Shown one piece after another: positions 61,817 to 64,000 of a stretch of 64,000 nucleotides of DNA; within the stretch, counting starts at the first letter, position 1; every line of letters starts with the position of its first letter. Source of the stretch: Hyphococcus flavus. GTDB lineage: Bacteria; Pseudomonadota; Alphaproteobacteria; Caulobacterales; Parvularculaceae. Below the pieces are notes generated by a model. The model was given only the letters and a program-made list of their open reading frames with translations. It did no database searches and was not told the DNA's origin. The position numbers were made by a program, and so were the translations under genes. The stretch is from NCBI RefSeq assembly GCF_028748065.1, contig NZ_CP118166.1, positions 1,255,501-1,319,500 on the forward strand. Direction: 5' to 3'.

Positions 61817-63694
61817 TTACCAGCCGCAGGTGCGGTCAGCGTTTTGTTCTTGCAGCCAGGTCATCAATGGCGCGAAATATTCTACCATGGCTGATCCGTC
61901 CATTTCGCGTGTGCCGGTGAACGCTTCCAGCGCTTCCGGCCATGGTTTTGATTGACCCATTTCCAGCATGGCGTTGAAGTTTTCACCGACTTCTTCAGAG
62001 CCGAAAATCGAGCAACGGTGCAGCGGCCCGTCCCAGCCGGCTTGCTCGCAAGCAGCTTTCAGGAACTGGAACTGCAGGATGTGCGCGATGAAATAGCGAG
62101 TGTAAGAGACGTTATTCGGGATATGGTATTTACCGCCGGCGTCAAAATAATCGGACGAGCGCTCAACAGGCGGGCGAATGCCCTGATACTGTTCGCGCAA
62201 CGCCCACCAGCCGTCATTATAAGTAGCGGGCGTTAACTCGCCTGAAAACACCTGCCAGCGCCATTTGTCCATAAGCAGGCCAAAAGGCTGGAACGCGACT
62301 TTTTCAAGCGCTGCTTGCATCAAGAGGCCAACATCTTTCGATGCGTCCGGCTCTTCATCGATAAGGCCAAGCTGTTTGAGATAGCTTGGCGTGATCGACA
62401 AGCCGACCATGTCTCCAATAGCCTCGTGGAAGCCGCCATTGGCGCCGCCCTGAAAGATCGGCGACTGGTCTTTATACGCACGCTGATAATAATTATGGCC
62501 AAGTTCATGGTGCACAGTCTGGAAGTCGTCAGCGTTTACCTTGGTGCACATCTTGATGCGGATATCGTCCTGACCGTCCAGGTTCCATGCCGAAGCGTGG
62601 CAGGCGACTTCACGGCCTTCGGGTTTGGTGATCTGCGAACGCTCCCAGAATGTATCGGGTAGAGGGTCAAACCCTAGCGAAGAAAAGAAAGCCTCTCCGG
62701 TCTCGACCATTTTCACGGCGTCATAGCCGTTATCGTTCAAGAGCGCCGTCAGATCGTAGCCAGGATCAGCGGCGCCGGGGGCGACAAGATCATAAACATT
62801 GCCCCAGCTTTGGGCCCACATGTTGCCGAGAAGATCGGCGCGGATCGGCTGGTCGAGCGGCACGACGCTATCGCCATATTCCTCGTTCAGTTCTGCGCGA
62901 ACATGGCAATGCAGCTCGTCATAGAGCGGTTTCACCTGACCCCATAGCCGATCTGTTTCCGCCGCAAATTCCTCAGAGGGCAGATCATATCGCGCGCGCC
63001 ACATGGTGCCTACATCGTCGAAACCAAGCTCGCGGGCGCCCTCATTGGCGATTTCGACCATGGAGGCGTAATCTTCCTTCATGGTCGTGTCGGCGTCAGT
63101 TTGTGCAACAGGCACCTCGCGCCACTTGACCCAGATTTCCTGAAGTCTTGCGGGGTCGCGTACAGTGCCCATCATTTCTTCCAGATCGACACGCGGCGTT
63201 TCTTCGCCATCAAGCGTGATTTTGCCGGTGGCGTATGTTGACGCCATCCGCGTGTTTATCTCCGACAGTTCCTTTGCCGCACCCTGGCGTTCCGGCGCTG
63301 GCAAATTGAGGCCGAGTTTGACCAGCTCGATCTTGCGGCGCATTTCCGCCGGCAGTTCAAGATCATTGAAACGCTTGGCTTCGTTGGCGAACTTGACGCC
63401 CATTTCGGTGCCTTCGGCCGACATGCGCGTGTTCAGCCAGTCCGTGTCGTAATTGATATAGGTTGCATTGACCCAGGCGATGCGTGCCGAGTACTCGCCG
63501 AACTCTCGATAGAATGTTTCAACCTTTTCGATGAATTCCTGCGCCTCGCCAACGGTCGGTTCCCCCGACGATTGAGACGATGCTTGGGTTGATGTTTCTT
63601 GCGTTTGCGATTGGCCAGAACAGGCTGAGACAAGCGCCAGTGATGAAACAGCAATCAGCGCGCCCGCTGGGGCGCGCATATATTTTTTAATCAT
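61817..63694 (-). CDS. M2-family metallopeptidase (angiotensin-converting-enzyme-like peptidyl-dipeptidase), lipoprotein
   Basis: 625 residues from ATG 63694 with CGGAG upstream; the longer frame to 63802 runs over the coq7 stop. Lipoprotein signal (ALIAVSSLALVSACSG, Cys about 25) and a low-complexity Ser/Gln tether. The long helical M2 domain has the zinc site HHELGH (residues 395-400) and downstream GGFHEAIGDM with the third ligand Glu; RDPARLQEIWVKWR and NNVSYTRYFIAHILQFQF complete the pattern. Cuts dipeptides from the C-terminus of peptides in the periplasm or at the outer membrane. Bacterial M2 members are less common than eukaryotic ones. Confidence 0.94.
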   Translation of the reverse strand: MIKKYMRAPAGALIAVSSLALVSACSGQSQTQETSTQASSQSSGEPTVGEAQEFIEKVETFYREFGEYSARIAWVNATYINYDTDWLNTRMSAEGTEMGVKFANEAKRFNDLELPAEMRRKIELVKLGLNLPAPERQGAAKELSEINTRMASTYATGKITLDGEETPRVDLEEMMGTVRDPARLQEIWVKWREVPVAQTDADTTMKEDYASMVEIANEGARELGFDDVGTMWRARYDLPSEEFAAETDRLWGQVKPLYDELHCHVRAELNEEYGDSVVPLDQPIRADLLGNMWAQSWGNVYDLVAPGAADPGYDLTALLNDNGYDAVKMVETGEAFFSSLGFDPLPDTFWERSQITKPEGREVACHASAWNLDGQDDIRIKMCTKVNADDFQTVHHELGHNYYQRAYKDQSPIFQGGANGGFHEAIGDMVGLSITPSYLKQLGLIDEEPDASKDVGLLMQAALEKVAFQPFGLLMDKWRWQVFSGELTPATYNDGWWALREQYQGIRPPVERSSDYFDAGGKYHIPNNVSYTRYFIAHILQFQFLKAACEQAGWDGPLHRCSIFGSEEVGENFNAMLEMGQSKPWPEALEAFTGTREMDGSAMVEYFAPLMTWLQEQNADRTCGW

Positions 63695-63765
63695 GGAAAC
63701 TCCGTATGTGACCTTCTCGGGCCGCATACTAGCGAGGCGGGCAAAGGGAAGCAAAAGGCTTGGCG

Positions 63766-64000
63766 TCAAACTTTTTCGGCTATTTTTATTGCAACGCGGC
63801 ATCCGGCGCGGATTGCCGCTGACAGCAGCCCATAGCCGGGCGCCTCGCGCGCGCCCTCATTTTCCGCCGTGTGCTTATGTTCAAGCTCGTCATCTCGAAA
63901 TTGGCGAACGGTGCCGGCGAGCTCTGGCTCGACTGTCTCCAACTCGTCGATTTGCTCGGCGTAGTGTTTCTCGATGACGTCTTCGACCGCTTCGGTGCAG
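63766..64000 (-). CDS. coq7: Demethoxyubiquinone hydroxylase Coq7 (N-terminal part beyond window edge)
   Basis: 78 codons of a minus-strand frame open at the window end and close at TGA 63766-63768. The residues CTEAVEDVIEKHYAEQIDEL, ELEHKHTAENEGAR, APGYGLLSAAIRAGCRVAIKIAEKV match the C-terminal half of Coq7: E and H ligands of the di-iron centre appear in EAVEDVIEKHY and DDELEHKH. Coq7 hydroxylates the quinone ring in the last steps of ubiquinone synthesis. About 100 N-terminal residues are missing, so start and regulation cannot be seen. It lies 71 bp upstream of the M2 peptidase gene on the same strand. Confidence 0.93.
   Translation of the reverse strand, partial: CTEAVEDVIEKHYAEQIDELETVEPELAGTVRQFRDDELEHKHTAENEGAREAPGYGLLSAAIRAGCRVAIKIAEKV

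Noticed and set aside
1-64000. CRISPR arrays, rRNA/tRNA genes, prophage or IS elements
   Set aside because: No spaced direct repeats, no rRNA or tRNA sequence, and no transposase, integrase or phage structural gene were seen.

Overview
The window is a contiguous stretch of an alphaproteobacterial chromosome that includes its replication-origin and segregation neighbourhood. Evidence: the order maf - ppsR - (gap) - hemE - hemJ - rho - mnmE - mnmG - rsmG - parA - parB - holA - lptE - leuS, the alphaproteobacterial families (CckA-like kinase, TimA, DUF3576, DUF6489, HemJ), a full-consensus CtrA box (TTAA-N7-TTAA) and GANTC sites in the ppsR-hemE gap, and a cluster of ParB-binding parS palindromes. 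This gap corresponds by synteny to the Caulobacter/Rickettsia origin next to hemE. The host is probably in or near the Caulobacterales/Parvularculales group; the genus cannot be fixed from sequence alone. No rRNA, tRNA, CRISPR array, prophage or insertion sequence was seen.

Layout. 1-7.2 kb: maf and ppsR (minus), the putative oriC at 1219-1607, then hemE-hemJ, an AraC-type regulator, an S41-like peptidase and rho (plus). 7.2-17.4 kb: a mainly minus-strand metabolic block with a cyanide-insensitive-type bd quinol oxidase (cydA-cydB plus a 52-codon DUF2474 gene), an isoquinoline oxidoreductase-type molybdenum hydroxylase (iorA-iorB), a GST, a membrane-anchored LuxR-type regulator with a DUF4199 partner, a GDPD lipoprotein and a quinone oxidoreductase. 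17.4-24.2 kb: DUF6489, mnmE, mnmG, rsmG, parA, parB, with five of the six parS-like sites. 24.2-32.3 kb: a minus-strand membrane transglutaminase, a STAS/SpoIIAA-like protein, leuS-lptE-holA and a DUF3576 lipoprotein.

32.8-43.5 kb: a porin, a VOC protein, a ThiE-like protein divergent from yggS, an orphan response regulator, an ArsC-like protein, a membrane-bound AraC-type regulator, an amidohydrolase lipoprotein, and a minus-strand set of patatin, DUF302, SDR and a FeS-type (6-4) photolyase. 43.7-50.8 kb: cckA, dnaQ, secB, fxsA, timA, mltA, smr. 50.9-54.9 kb: an unusual membrane protein with a prephenate-dehydratase-like N-terminal domain and a consensus CtrA box in its promoter region, then hslV-hslU. 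55-61.8 kb: hisB, hisH, hisA, hisF and hisE, interrupted by an arginase-like gene, a one-TM protein, two tandem small secreted Cys proteins and a CYTH-CHAD protein. 61.8-64 kb: an M2 (ACE-like) peptidase and the C-terminal part of coq7.

The most notable signals are the origin (CtrA box, GANTC triplet, DnaA-like boxes), the parS cluster including one site in hemJ only about 1.3 kb from the origin, the PheA-like membrane protein under a likely CtrA promoter, and several membrane-tethered regulators or unusual fusions.
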